A stretch of DNA of 64,000 nt from an uncultured Alistipes sp. (GTDB taxonomy: Bacteria; Bacteroidota; Bacteroidia; Bacteroidales; Rikenellaceae), in contig CALLRW010000001.1 of assembly GCA_938014215.1 (NCBI GenBank), positions 124,001 to 188,000 on the forward strand, given 5' to 3'. The position numbers were made by a program, and so were the translations under genes. How positions within the stretch are numbered: the first letter of the stretch is position 1; each line of letters starts with the position of its first letter. The notes beneath the pieces were generated by a model. It saw nothing but the letters and a program-made list of their open reading frames with translations. It was not told the DNA's origin and did no database searches. Of the stretch, positions 50,833 through 58,737 are shown piece after piece.

Positions 50833-51780
50833 ATGATAAAGATTGGTGTAGATGCCATGGGAGGCGATTACGCCCCCGAAGCTGCCGTGAAGGGAGCTGT
50901 CATGGCGCTCGACGCGATCGGCTCGGACAGCCGGATCGTACTGTTCGGCGACGAACAGAAAATCAGGTCCGTACTCGCTTCGGAAGGGTGCCCTGCCGAG
51001 CGGTTCGACCTCGTGCCTACTACCGAGGTGATCGAAATGGGCGACCACCCGGCTAAGGCTTTCCAGTCCAAGAGCAATTCGAGCATCACGGTAGGTTTCG
51101 GATACCTGGCCAAGGGAGCCGTCGACGGCTTCGCCAGCGCCGGATCGACCGGAGCCATGATGGTCGGATCGATGTATGCCGTAAAACCGATCGAGGGCGT
51201 TATCCGTCCCACGATCTCGTCCACCGTGCCGACCGTCGGCGGCCGCCCCGCGCTGCTGCTCGACGTGGGCCTCAATGTGGACTGCAAACCCGAAGTGCTG
51301 GCCCAGTACGGCTTGATCGGCTCGATCTATGCCGAATCGGTGCTCGGCATCGAGAAACCCCGCGTCGCCGTGCTGAACATCGGCGAGGAGGAGACCAAGG
51401 GCAACGCTCAGACGAAAGCCACCTATGAACTTCTGAAGGCAGACAGCCGGATCAATTTCGTGGGAAACATCGAGAGTTCGTACATCTTCACGGGCAAGGT
51501 CGCCGACGTGATCGTCTGCGACGGCTTTGTCGGCAATACGGTGCTGAAGATGGCCGAGGGACTCTATCGGATCAATCTGGCACTCGGAGGCCACAACGCC
51601 TTCTGGGACGCCATGAACTACGAGAACGTGGGCGGAACGCCCGTACTGGGAGTCAACGCTCCGGTGATCATCGGCCACGGCTGCTCCACGCCGAAGGCCA
51701 TCCGGAGCATGATCCTCTCGACCGAGCAGGTGATCAAGGCCGGTCTGACCAAGCGCCTGCAAAGTGCGTTCAACAATTAA
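50833..51780 (+). CDS. plsX: Phosphate acyltransferase PlsX
   Basis: A 315-residue enzyme that converts acyl-ACP to acyl phosphate, the first step of membrane phospholipid synthesis in the PlsX/Y route. The family opening IKIGVDAMGGDYAPE is present, as are GFASAGSTGAMMVGS and IVCDGFVGNTVLK. The start at ATG 50833 gives the canonical N terminus. It precedes fabH by 28 bases. Confidence 0.96.
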   Translation: MIKIGVDAMGGDYAPEAAVKGAVMALDAIGSDSRIVLFGDEQKIRSVLASEGCPAERFDLVPTTEVIEMGDHPAKAFQSKSNSSITVGFGYLAKGAVDGFASAGSTGAMMVGSMYAVKPIEGVIRPTISSTVPTVGGRPALLLDVGLNVDCKPEVLAQYGLIGSIYAESVLGIEKPRVAVLNIGEEETKGNAQTKATYELLKADSRINFVGNIESSYIFTGKVADVIVCDGFVGNTVLKMAEGLYRINLALGGHNAFWDAMNYENVGGTPVLGVNAPVIIGHGCSTPKAIRSMILSTEQVIKAGLTKRLQSAFNN

Positions 51781-51808
51781 ATTTCAACAGTAAGCAAAAG
51801 TTAAGTTA

Positions 51809-52813
51809 ATGGGTAAGATAACTGCAGCGATCACGGGTGTGGGTCAGTACCTCCCGGATTATATTCTCACGAACGACGAGTTGAGTCGTATGGTCGACAC
51901 CAACGACGAATGGATCATGTCGCATACCGGCATCAAGACGCGCCACATCCTCAAGGGTGAGGGTATCGGTACCTCCTACATGGGTGCCCGTGCCGTCATG
52001 AATCTGCTCGACAAGACGGGTGTCGATCCGATGTCGATCGACGTGGTGATCTGCGCTACGGTAACCCCTGACATGTTCTTCCCCTCGACGGGTAACCTGA
52101 TTGCCGATCAGGCCGGCTGCAAGAACGCCTTCGCCTACGACGTTTCGGCTGCCTGCAGCGGTTTCCTCTTTGCGCTGACGACCGGTGCCAAGTTCATCGA
52201 GGCCGGTACGAGCAAGCGCGTCATCGTGGTGGGCGCCGACAAGATGTCGTCGATCATCGACTATACCGACCGTTCGACCTGCCCGCTCTTCGGCGATGCC
52301 GCAGCAGCCGTGCTGCTCGAGCCCAATACGGAGGGTTACGGCGTGGTCGATTCGATCCTGCACAGCGACGGCTCGGGCGAGCTGCAGCTCTACATGAAGG
52401 CCGGCGGTTCGCGCTATCCGGCGTCGATCGAGACCGTGCAGAACAACTGGCATACGATCACGTGGGACGGACACGCCGTCTTCAAGGCTGCCGTCTCGAA
52501 GATGTCGGATGTTTCGGTCGAGATGATGGAGCGTCACCACCTCACGGGCGATGACATCCGTTTCCTGGTGCCTCACCAGGCCAACCTGCGCATCATCGAC
52601 GCTACGGCTCGCCGCATGGGCATTACTCAGGACAAGTGCATGATCAACATCGACCGCAACGGAAATACGACGGCCGCAACGATCCCGACCTGTCTCTACG
52701 ACTACGAGAGCCAGCTGCGCAAGGGTGACAACCTGATCCTGTCGGCCTTCGGCGGCGGATACACGTGGGGTGCCATCTACGTGAAGTGGGCCTACGACGG
52801 TTCGAAGGCCTGA
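51809..52813 (+). CDS. fabH: Beta-ketoacyl-ACP synthase III
   Basis: A 334-residue thiolase-fold enzyme that starts fatty acid synthesis by condensing an acyl-CoA primer with malonyl-ACP. The active-site cysteine is C116 in DVSAACSGF, the histidine is in LVPHQANLRI, and the asparagine in DRNGNTTAA. Primer preference (straight or branched) cannot be read here. A terminator follows, ending the cluster. Confidence 0.96.
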   Translation: MGKITAAITGVGQYLPDYILTNDELSRMVDTNDEWIMSHTGIKTRHILKGEGIGTSYMGARAVMNLLDKTGVDPMSIDVVICATVTPDMFFPSTGNLIADQAGCKNAFAYDVSAACSGFLFALTTGAKFIEAGTSKRVIVVGADKMSSIIDYTDRSTCPLFGDAAAAVLLEPNTEGYGVVDSILHSDGSGELQLYMKAGGSRYPASIETVQNNWHTITWDGHAVFKAAVSKMSDVSVEMMERHHLTGDDIRFLVPHQANLRIIDATARRMGITQDKCMINIDRNGNTTAATIPTCLYDYESQLRKGDNLILSAFGGGYTWGAIYVKWAYDGSKA

Positions 52814-52848
52814 TGACGCAGTCGTAAGGTCACTCCATCCGAAAATCA

Positions 52849-52888
52849 GACGATGTTCTCCCTTGAGGGGAGGACATCGTTTTTTTGT
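52849..52888 (+). terminator. Terminator of the plsX-fabH cluster
   Basis: ACGATGTTCTCCC pairs with GGGGAGGACATCGT around a TTGA loop, with seven T after it. Confidence 0.93.
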
Positions 52889-52934
52889 GGGGATCCGGAC
52901 GAACGGTGCGGCGGAAAATTCGTATCTTTACATC

Positions 52935-53060
52935 ATGGAACCGCAGATCCGTCCCATCCGCCAGTCGGAACTCCCGCTGTTGGAGGATCTCCTCTACGAG
53001 GCGATCTGGCAGCCCGATGCCGCGTTGCGCCTGCCACGGGAGGTGATTCGTCGGTGGTAA
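52935..53060 (+). pseudogene. Truncated GNAT acetyltransferase remnant
   Basis: Forty-one codons (MEPQIRPIRQSELPLLEDLL and on to LPREVIRRW) match the N-terminal strand and first helix of a GNAT N-acetyltransferase common in Bacteroidota (IRPI....LLEDxLYEAI.QP), which should continue for about 110 more residues. TAA follows RRW at once. I find no acetyl-CoA-binding loop or later GNAT block in any frame up to 53268. A TATCTTTA box sits five bases before the ATG. The tail therefore seems deleted, not frameshifted. Confidence 0.65.
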
Positions 53061-53076
53061 CGGAGGAGCCTCGGGT

Positions 53077-53129
53077 TGCCAGCAGAAGCGACCGGCACGA
53101 AGGCCGGGCGGCGAAATATTCCGCTGGCA
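53077..53129. other. Nested hairpin after the GNAT remnant
   Basis: TGCCAGC (53077-53083) pairs with GCTGGCA (53123-53129) and encloses an inner CCGGC/GCCGG stem. There is no T-run. It marks the break point of the GNAT remnant. Confidence 0.45.
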
Positions 53130-53194
53130 GACCGGATGGATGGTGGCGGCCGCCGGGGGGGAGACCGTTTCAGTTTCTGTTCGGATTTGCGGAC

Positions 53195-53202
53195 TACCTT
53201 TG
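53195..53202 (+). promoter_or_regulatory. -7 box of the two-component operon
   Basis: TACCTTTG lies 66 bases before the response regulator start, with GTTTCAGTTTC (53167-53177) just upstream, an element that recurs before the PepSY-like gene. Confidence 0.55.
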
Positions 53203-53268
53203 TCGTCCGGCGGATCGGCCAATCCGGTCCCGGACGGGATTCTCCGTCTCTAAAATGTTGAATGATCG

Positions 53269-53946
53269 ATGAAAATTCTGATTGTCGAAGATGAACCCTC
53301 CCTGCGGGAGATCATGGTGCGGACGCTCACACGCGAACAGTACGTCGTCGAGCAGGCCGCCGACTATGCAGCGGCGCTGGACAAGATCGCCGCCTACGAC
53401 TACGACTGCATCCTGCTGGATATCATGCTGCCCGGCGGCAGCGGACTGCGCCTGCTCGAGGAGCTGAAGCGTCGCCGCAGCCGGGCCGGCGTCATCATCA
53501 TCTCGGCGCGCGATTCGCTCGACGACAAGGTCGAAGGGCTGGAGCTGGGGGCCGACGACTACCTGCCCAAACCTTTCCACCTGGCCGAACTGAGTGCCCG
53601 GATCCGGAGTGTGCTGCGCCGCCATCAGCGTGACGGCCGCGACTGCCTCGAGGCGGGGAACGTGCGCCTGTGGCCCGACAGCCGGAGGGTCGAGGTGGCG
53701 GGGCGTCCGCTCGATCTGCTGCGCAAGGAGTATGATATCCTCCACTACTTCATGGCGCGGCCGAACCACACGGTCGACAAGGCGGCGCTGGCCGAAGGGG
53801 TTTGGGGCGACCATATCGATCAGGTGGACAATTTCGATTTCGTCTACGCGCAGATGAAGAATCTGCGCCGCAAGCTCCACGACGCCGGGGCCGATATCGA
53901 GATCCGGGCCGTCTACGGCTTCGGCTATAAACTCGTGCGGCCATGA
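53269..53946 (+). CDS. OmpR-family response regulator
   Basis: A 225-residue transcription factor. The receiver domain has acidic ED at residues 7-9, phosphorylation site D51 in LLDIMLPG and K101 in YLPKPF. The winged-helix DNA-binding domain (about 130-225) has the KEYDILHYFM and IRAVYGFGYKLVRP blocks typical of OmpR/PhoB. It overlaps the kinase gene by four bases, so the pair is one system. The likely target is the PepSY-like gene at 55347. Confidence 0.94.
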   Translation: MKILIVEDEPSLREIMVRTLTREQYVVEQAADYAAALDKIAAYDYDCILLDIMLPGGSGLRLLEELKRRRSRAGVIIISARDSLDDKVEGLELGADDYLPKPFHLAELSARIRSVLRRHQRDGRDCLEAGNVRLWPDSRRVEVAGRPLDLLRKEYDILHYFMARPNHTVDKAALAEGVWGDHIDQVDNFDFVYAQMKNLRRKLHDAGADIEIRAVYGFGYKLVRP

Positions 53947-55223
53947 AGCTGGTCTATCGCATTCTGCTGCATCTGGCCTGGGTGCTGACGCTGCTGCTGG
54001 CCGGATGGGCGGCGCTGTTCTACTTCACGTTGATCGACGAGGTGAACGACAGTGTGGACGATGCCCTCGAGGCGCGTGCCGAGGTGATCGTCAAACGGGT
54101 TCTGGCCGGACGCGAGCTTCCCGGAGCCCCTAGCGAGGGGCACGGGGAGTATCTGTTGCGGGAGGTGGCGGCCGACTATGCCCGCGACCAGTCCGACGAA
54201 CGCTACTCCGACGAGGAGATTTTCATCCCGGAGCTTGATGAACGTGAGCCGGCCCGTGTCCTGCGCAAGACCTTCCGGGCGGCCGACGACCGCTGGTACG
54301 AACTGACGGTGATGACCCCCAGTTTCGAGAAGGACGATCTGGCCGAGGCAATCTTCTACGGGATCGTCTGGCTCTATCTCTTCCTGCTGCTGTCGGTGCT
54401 GCTGGTGACGACGGTGTTGCTCTACCGCACGATGCGGCCGCTGTACGCCCTGCTGCGGTGGCTCGACGAATACCGGGTGGGCGGTCAGAATCCGCCGCTC
54501 GAGGTGCGGACCTCGGTGACGGAGTTCCGGCGGCTGAACGAGGCGGCTCGACGCTATGCCGAGCGGGCCGAACAGTCGTTCGAACGGCAGAAACAGTTCA
54601 TCGGCAACGCTTCGCACGAGATGCAGACCCCGCTGGCCGTCTGCCGAAACCGGCTCGAGATGCTGGTCGACGATCCGCAGGGGCTCAGCGAGGAGCAGCT
54701 GGGCGAGATTGCCAAGGTGCAGCGCACGCTCGACTCGCTGGTGCGGATGAACCGCTCGCTGCTGCTGCTGACGAAGATCGACAACGGCCAGTTCCCCGAG
54801 ACCGAGGAGGTGGTGCTCAATGTGCTGTTCCGCCGGACGGGCGAGGATCTCGAGGAGATCTATGGCTACCGCGGCATGCATTTCGAACTGCAGGAGGCGG
54901 CGGAGCTGCGTGTGCGGATGAACCCTTCGCTGGCGGAGAGTCTGGTCGCGAACCTGGTGAAGAACGCCTTCGTCCACGGTGCCGAACGGGGTACAGTCCG
55001 GGTGCGGATCTCCGCACGGAGCTTCGCAATCGACAACGATGCCGCGGAGGGGGCGCTCGATGCGGCCCATATCTTCGACCGCTTCTACCAGGGGGCGAAA
55101 AAACACGGTTCGACCGGCTTGGGGCTGGCGATCGTCGATGCCGTCTGCCGGCTCTACGGCCTGCGGATCGCCTACGCCTTCCGCGACGGCCGCCACCTGT
55201 TCACGGTCGACTTCCCCGCCTGA
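53943..55223 (+). CDS. Sensor histidine kinase
   Basis: A 426-residue inner-membrane kinase. Helices at about residues 10-32 and 139-160 flank a periplasmic sensor of about 105 residues rich in acidic side chains (DDALEARAEVIVK, DQSDERYSDEEIF), of no known family. A short HAMP-like linker precedes the H-box NASHEMQTPLAV (H225). The ATP domain has the N-box NLVKNAFVHG and the G-box GSTGLGLAI; the DxGxG (G1) block is degenerate (DNDAAEGAL), a feature of many Bacteroidota kinases of this type. The signal is unknown. Confidence 0.92.
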   Translation: MKLVYRILLHLAWVLTLLLAGWAALFYFTLIDEVNDSVDDALEARAEVIVKRVLAGRELPGAPSEGHGEYLLREVAADYARDQSDERYSDEEIFIPELDEREPARVLRKTFRAADDRWYELTVMTPSFEKDDLAEAIFYGIVWLYLFLLLSVLLVTTVLLYRTMRPLYALLRWLDEYRVGGQNPPLEVRTSVTEFRRLNEAARRYAERAEQSFERQKQFIGNASHEMQTPLAVCRNRLEMLVDDPQGLSEEQLGEIAKVQRTLDSLVRMNRSLLLLTKIDNGQFPETEEVVLNVLFRRTGEDLEEIYGYRGMHFELQEAAELRVRMNPSLAESLVANLVKNAFVHGAERGTVRVRISARSFAIDNDAAEGALDAAHIFDRFYQGAKKHGSTGLGLAIVDAVCRLYGLRIAYAFRDGRHLFTVDFPA

Positions 55224-55273
55224 GAACCGATCACGGTGTGAACGCGGGGGAATGTTTCGGTGAAAACGGCGCT

Positions 55274-55294
55274 TTTCAGATTTGTTTCAGTTTC
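55274..55294 (+). promoter_or_regulatory. Candidate response-regulator operator
   Basis: TTTCAG (55274-55279) repeats as TTTCAG (55285-55290), exactly 11 bases apart, the spacing used by OmpR-family dimers. The second copy extends to GTTTCAGTTTC, which also occurs at 53167-53177 before the regulator's own gene. It lies just upstream of a CAACTTTG -7-like box (55301-55308). Confidence 0.55.
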
Positions 55295-55346
55295 GGGCCG
55301 CAACTTTGCAGTACGAAATTCACGAACCCGATAAACACGTTACAGC

Positions 55347-55793
55347 ATGAAAAAGTTCACGATTTTTCTCGTTTCACTCTTTGCGGTGCTTTCGATCCTC
55401 CCGGCTTCGGCCGGCGACGACCACATCATCCCCGTCGGAGAGCTTCCTTCGCCGGCCCGTCAGCTGTTGGAGACCTATTTCAAGGAGGTGGGTGTCTCCT
55501 ACGCAAAGGTCGACGAGGATTGGTTCGACCGGGAGTACAAGGTGGTCTTCGTCAACGGTATGAAGATCGAGTTCCTCAAGGACGGCAGCTGGAAGGAGAT
55601 CGATTGCCGCTACAACGGCGAAGTCTCGGCGGATCTGATCCCGAAGGAGATTGTCGATTACCTCGGACAGACCTTCGTGGAGAGGCGGACGGTCGGCATC
55701 GAACGGGACCGCCGCGGATATGAGGTGCGGCTCGACAACGGTCTCGATCTGAAATTCGACCGCAGGTTCCGTCTCGTCGGTACCGACGACTGA
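55347..55793 (+). CDS. Periplasmic PepSY-like protein (DUF2874 type)
   Basis: A 148-residue exported protein: signal peptide 1-22 (ending in ASA) and two PepSY-like (DUF2874) repeats, residues about 27-85 (LPSPARQLLETYF...VVFVNGMKIEFLKDGSWKEID) and about 88-145 (IPKEIVDYLGQTF...YEVRLDNGLDLKFD). In Bacteroidota such proteins often sit beside a two-component system of this class. Its distance (123 bases) and its operator-like repeat suggest that it is a target of the regulator and may feed back on the kinase; this is inferred. Confidence 0.88.
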   Translation: MKKFTIFLVSLFAVLSILPASAGDDHIIPVGELPSPARQLLETYFKEVGVSYAKVDEDWFDREYKVVFVNGMKIEFLKDGSWKEIDCRYNGEVSADLIPKEIVDYLGQTFVERRTVGIERDRRGYEVRLDNGLDLKFDRRFRLVGTDD

Positions 55794-55835
55794 CTCGGTC
55801 GCCCGGCTCTCCCGTCGGCCGGCGGGCAACCATTG

Positions 55836-55863
55836 CGGCATCCGATTTGCAGATCGGATGCCG
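55836..55863. other. Perfect 11-base-pair hairpin between the PepSY-like gene and ferritin
   Basis: CGGCATCCGAT (55836-55846) pairs with ATCGGATGCCG (55853-55863) around TTGCAG. No T-run follows, so it is not a standard terminator; it may end the PepSY transcript with a factor or act as an inverted-repeat operator. Confidence 0.6.
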
Positions 55864-55912
55864 TGTATGTGTTCCGTTTATCGGGGTATAAGATAATATG
55901 ATTGATAATATT

Positions 55913-55943
55913 TTGAAAATCAACAGATCCAATCGTATCTTTG
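55913..55943 (+). promoter_or_regulatory. Promoter of ferritin
   Basis: TTG (55913-55915), 20 bases, TATCTTTG (55936-55943) in an AT-rich stretch, 42 bases before the start. Confidence 0.85.
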
Positions 55944-55985
55944 TCCCGACAAACAGAAACAATACCCACCTAAACAGCTACCTTT

Positions 55986-56510
55986 ATGTTGAGTCCGAAG
56001 TTGCACGAAGCGCTCAATGCGCAGATCAATGCCGAGATGTGGTCGGCCTATCTCTATCTTTCGATGTCGGTGGATGCCGAGGCCAAGGGTCTGAAGGGTT
56101 TTGCCAACTGGTTCTACGTGCAGTTCCAGGAGGAGCAGGACCATGCCCGCATCCTGATGAACTACCTGCTTTCGCGCGAGGGCCGCGTCACGCTGCAGCC
56201 CGTTGGGGCGGTGCGGACCGAGTGGGCCTCGCCGCTGGAGATGTTCCGCGATACGCTCAGGCATGAAAAGGAGGTGACGGCGATGTTCGCCAATCTGGCC
56301 TCGATTGCCGCCGAGGATCGCGATTACGCCTCGTCGAACATGCTGGCCTGGTTCGTCAACGAGCAGGTCGAGGAGGAGGAGTCGGCCCGCGAGATGATTG
56401 CGGCGTGCGATGCCGTCGACGGCAACAAGTTCGGCCTCTACATGCTCGACAAGGAGCTCGCCGGCCGGACCTATTCGCTGGCCGAACCGCTCGCTTCGAC
56501 GAATGCCTGA
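55986..56510 (+). CDS. ftnA: Ferritin
   Basis: A 174-residue non-haem ferritin that oxidises Fe(II) and stores iron in a 24-mer cage. The four-helix bundle shows ferroxidase ligands: E in LNAQINAEMWSAY (about residue 17), E and H in EEQDHARILMNYL (about 50-53), and later E residues in LRHEKEVTAMF and NEQVEEEESA. The length fits bacterial FtnA. Two GC-rich hairpins follow (56515-56546), then a gap. Confidence 0.95.
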   Translation: MLSPKLHEALNAQINAEMWSAYLYLSMSVDAEAKGLKGFANWFYVQFQEEQDHARILMNYLLSREGRVTLQPVGAVRTEWASPLEMFRDTLRHEKEVTAMFANLASIAAEDRDYASSNMLAWFVNEQVEEEESAREMIAACDAVDGNKFGLYMLDKELAGRTYSLAEPLASTNA

Positions 56511-56862
56511 TCCCTGCGGGGGCGCAGGGCCGACTGCCGGTCGGCCGTTTCGGGACGGAGGGGGCATGCGCTCCGGATGCGGCGATGCATCGTTGCCGTC
56601 CTTTGTGTGAGACAACAAGTTTTGTCATAGTAGATAAGTTGTGAGAGTCCGGTTCCCGCATTGTCGGGGCCGGATTTTTTTGGGGGCGGGGAGGAAAGGG
56701 GCCGGATGCGTGCCCGATTCGGATCCCGGACGGAGCGGGTAGGTGCGATGGGCGGGGCGGGTGTCCAGACGAACGGACCACGGCGGCAGAGCCCGCCCGA
56801 CGACGGCAACCTCGGATTGACCTTCAAACCGCCTTCGGACGGTAAGGCGGGGCTCGTTTTTT
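56511..56862. other. Gene-free gap with hairpins after ferritin
   Basis: CCCTGCG/CGCAGGG and CCGAC/GTCGG hairpins (56515-56546) lie directly after ferritin. A terminator-like stem TCCGG/CCGGA with an inner CCCG/CGGG pairing and seven T is at 56650-56685. A further CCGCC/GGCGG stem followed by eight T is at about 56829-56863. No gene is supported. Confidence 0.6.
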
Positions 56863-56892
56863 TTGCGAATCACGGATATTATTGTATTTTTG
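56863..56892 (+). promoter_or_regulatory. Promoter of the ECF sigma gene
   Basis: TTG (56863-56865), 19 bases, TATTTTTG (56885-56892), 37 bases before the start chosen. Confidence 0.8.
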
Positions 56893-56929
56893 TCTAGCCC
56901 GTTCTTCGGAGGTCTTCGGGCGTGTGCAG

Positions 56930-57538
56930 ATGAGAGTCTCCCAGGAAAATATGCAGCAGGTTGTCGACATGCAGGACAACCGCACGGTTGTCCGGATGCT
57001 TCGTGACGGCGACGAAGACTGTTTCCATGCACTCTTCCGGCGCTATTACAAACCCCTGTGTACCTACGCTACCCGCTTCGTGACCCCCGACCGGGCCGAA
57101 GAGCTGGTGCAGGACACCATGATGTGGCTTTGGGAACACCGCACGACGCTGCTCCCCGAGATGCCGCTCAAGTCGCTGCTCTTCACCATCGTCAAGAACA
57201 AGTCGATCAACAGTGCCTCGCGCCATACGGTCCGCAACCGGATCTTCCGCGAACTGGCCCAAAGCAGCGAGGAGGAGTTCGACGATCCGGACTTCTACCT
57301 CGAAGGCGAACTCATGCGCCGTCTGGACGAGGCGCTGGAGAAGCTGCCCGCGGAGTTCCGGCAGACCTTCCGCATGCACCGTCTCGAGGGAATGACCCAC
57401 AAGGAGATCGCCGCGGCACTGCAGGTCTCGCCCCAGACGGTCAACTACCGCATCGGCCAGACCGTCCGCCTGCTGCGCGAAGAGCTGCGCGAATACTGGC
57501 CCCTGATCGCGCTGGTGCTCGGAAGCCGGCTTTCCTGA
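56930..57538 (+). CDS. ECF sigma factor (FecI-like)
   Basis: A 202-residue RNA polymerase sigma factor with region 2 (about residues 22-90, FHALFRRYYKPLCTYATRFV and LVQDTMMWLWEH) and region 4 (about 128-180, RLEGMTHKEIAAALQVSPQTVNYRIG, a helix-turn-helix). It is followed by a FecR-like anti-sigma and an STN-bearing SusC, the standard trans-envelope switch of Bacteroidota glycan loci. ATG 56930 is downstream of the promoter; ATG 56951 is an alternative. It has its own housekeeping-type promoter. Confidence 0.92.
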   Translation: MRVSQENMQQVVDMQDNRTVVRMLRDGDEDCFHALFRRYYKPLCTYATRFVTPDRAEELVQDTMMWLWEHRTTLLPEMPLKSLLFTIVKNKSINSASRHTVRNRIFRELAQSSEEEFDDPDFYLEGELMRRLDEALEKLPAEFRQTFRMHRLEGMTHKEIAAALQVSPQTVNYRIGQTVRLLREELREYWPLIALVLGSRLS

Positions 57539-57612
57539 AAAAAAAATGAAAAAATTTGGTGTATCCGTTAGTAACTTCCGCTGACGGATTGTATTACTAT
57601 GCAGACAAGCAA

Positions 57613-58614
57613 ATGAAAATGGCGGATTTTGAAATCAACGAAGAGATCCTGGCCGCTTACCTGAGCGGAGCACTCGACGCGGAGCAGCGCGCCGCGGTGG
57701 AGGCGTGGTACGATGCCTCGCCGGCCAACCGTCGGCTCATGGGCGAGATCTATCGCCTGCTCTATCTCAACGACCGCATCAACGATACGGCCCGCATCGA
57801 TGTGGAGAAGGCCTATGTGCACTGCCGCACGCGGATCCGCGAACAGGCCCGGCGGCGGGTGTGGCTCCGCAGCCTGAAGCGTCTGGCAGCCTCGGCGGCC
57901 GTCATCGTCGTGCTGCTGGCCGGCGGATGGATGGCCCGGAGCTCCGTCGAGCGGCTGACGCGCCCCATGGTCGTCTACACGCAGGTCGGCGAACGCTCGC
58001 AGGCCGTGCTGCCCGACGGTACGAAGGTCTGGCTCAATTCGTCGAGCCGCGTGGAGTATGCCGCCTCGTTCTTCTCGCGCAAGCGCCGCGTGAAGATGGA
58101 CGGCGAAGCCTACTTCGAGGTGTCGCACGACCGCCACGCTCCGTTCGTCGTCTCGACCAACGGCCTCGATATCCGGGTGCTGGGCACGCGTTTCAATATC
58201 CGCAATAACGAGGATAAACATCTGATAACTACCGTACTGCTCGAGGGGTCGGTCGAGGCCTCCGTCACGGGAGAGCGCGGAACGGCTCTGCGGCTGCACC
58301 CCTCGCAGCAGCTGACCTTCGATACCGATACGAAGAGCATGCTGCTGACGGACATCCCGACGGCCGAACGCTCGATCAACTGGATCTACGGCCGCTTCAG
58401 CTTCGAACACAACACCCTGGAGGAGATTGCCGAAGAGCTCAACCGCTACTACAACGTCGATATCCGCTTCAAGGACGATGCGCTGCGTCAGCTGCGCTTC
58501 TCGGGCGACTTCCAGGTCGATGACGGCATCTACCACATCATGTCGGTGCTGCAGCTGACCTACAAGTTCAACTACCGGATCGTCGATAACGACATCGAAA
58601 TATACGCCAACTGA
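57613..58614 (+). CDS. FecR-family anti-sigma factor
   Basis: A 333-residue single-pass membrane protein. The cytoplasmic part (about 1-88) binds the sigma factor, a membrane helix lies at about 90-108 (LAASAAVIVVLLAGGWMA), the periplasmic FecR domain at about 120-215 (GTKVWLNSSSRVEYA), and a C-terminal DUF4974-like domain at about 255-330. It relays the state of the receptor's STN domain. The ATG at 57613 was chosen over a GTG further upstream; 57619 is a second option. It starts 74 bases after the sigma gene. Confidence 0.92.
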   Translation: MKMADFEINEEILAAYLSGALDAEQRAAVEAWYDASPANRRLMGEIYRLLYLNDRINDTARIDVEKAYVHCRTRIREQARRRVWLRSLKRLAASAAVIVVLLAGGWMARSSVERLTRPMVVYTQVGERSQAVLPDGTKVWLNSSSRVEYAASFFSRKRRVKMDGEAYFEVSHDRHAPFVVSTNGLDIRVLGTRFNIRNNEDKHLITTVLLEGSVEASVTGERGTALRLHPSQQLTFDTDTKSMLLTDIPTAERSINWIYGRFSFEHNTLEEIAEELNRYYNVDIRFKDDALRQLRFSGDFQVDDGIYHIMSVLQLTYKFNYRIVDNDIEIYAN

Positions 58615-58737
58615 CATCCAAACCCAAACCTGAAAGACCTACAGCTGCCTATGGAGAACTGAACGCCATGCTCCTGACCGCGGTAAACCGCGACGAAAAA
58701 TTACCTCAAGACATTACCAACCTACTTTAACCTTTTT

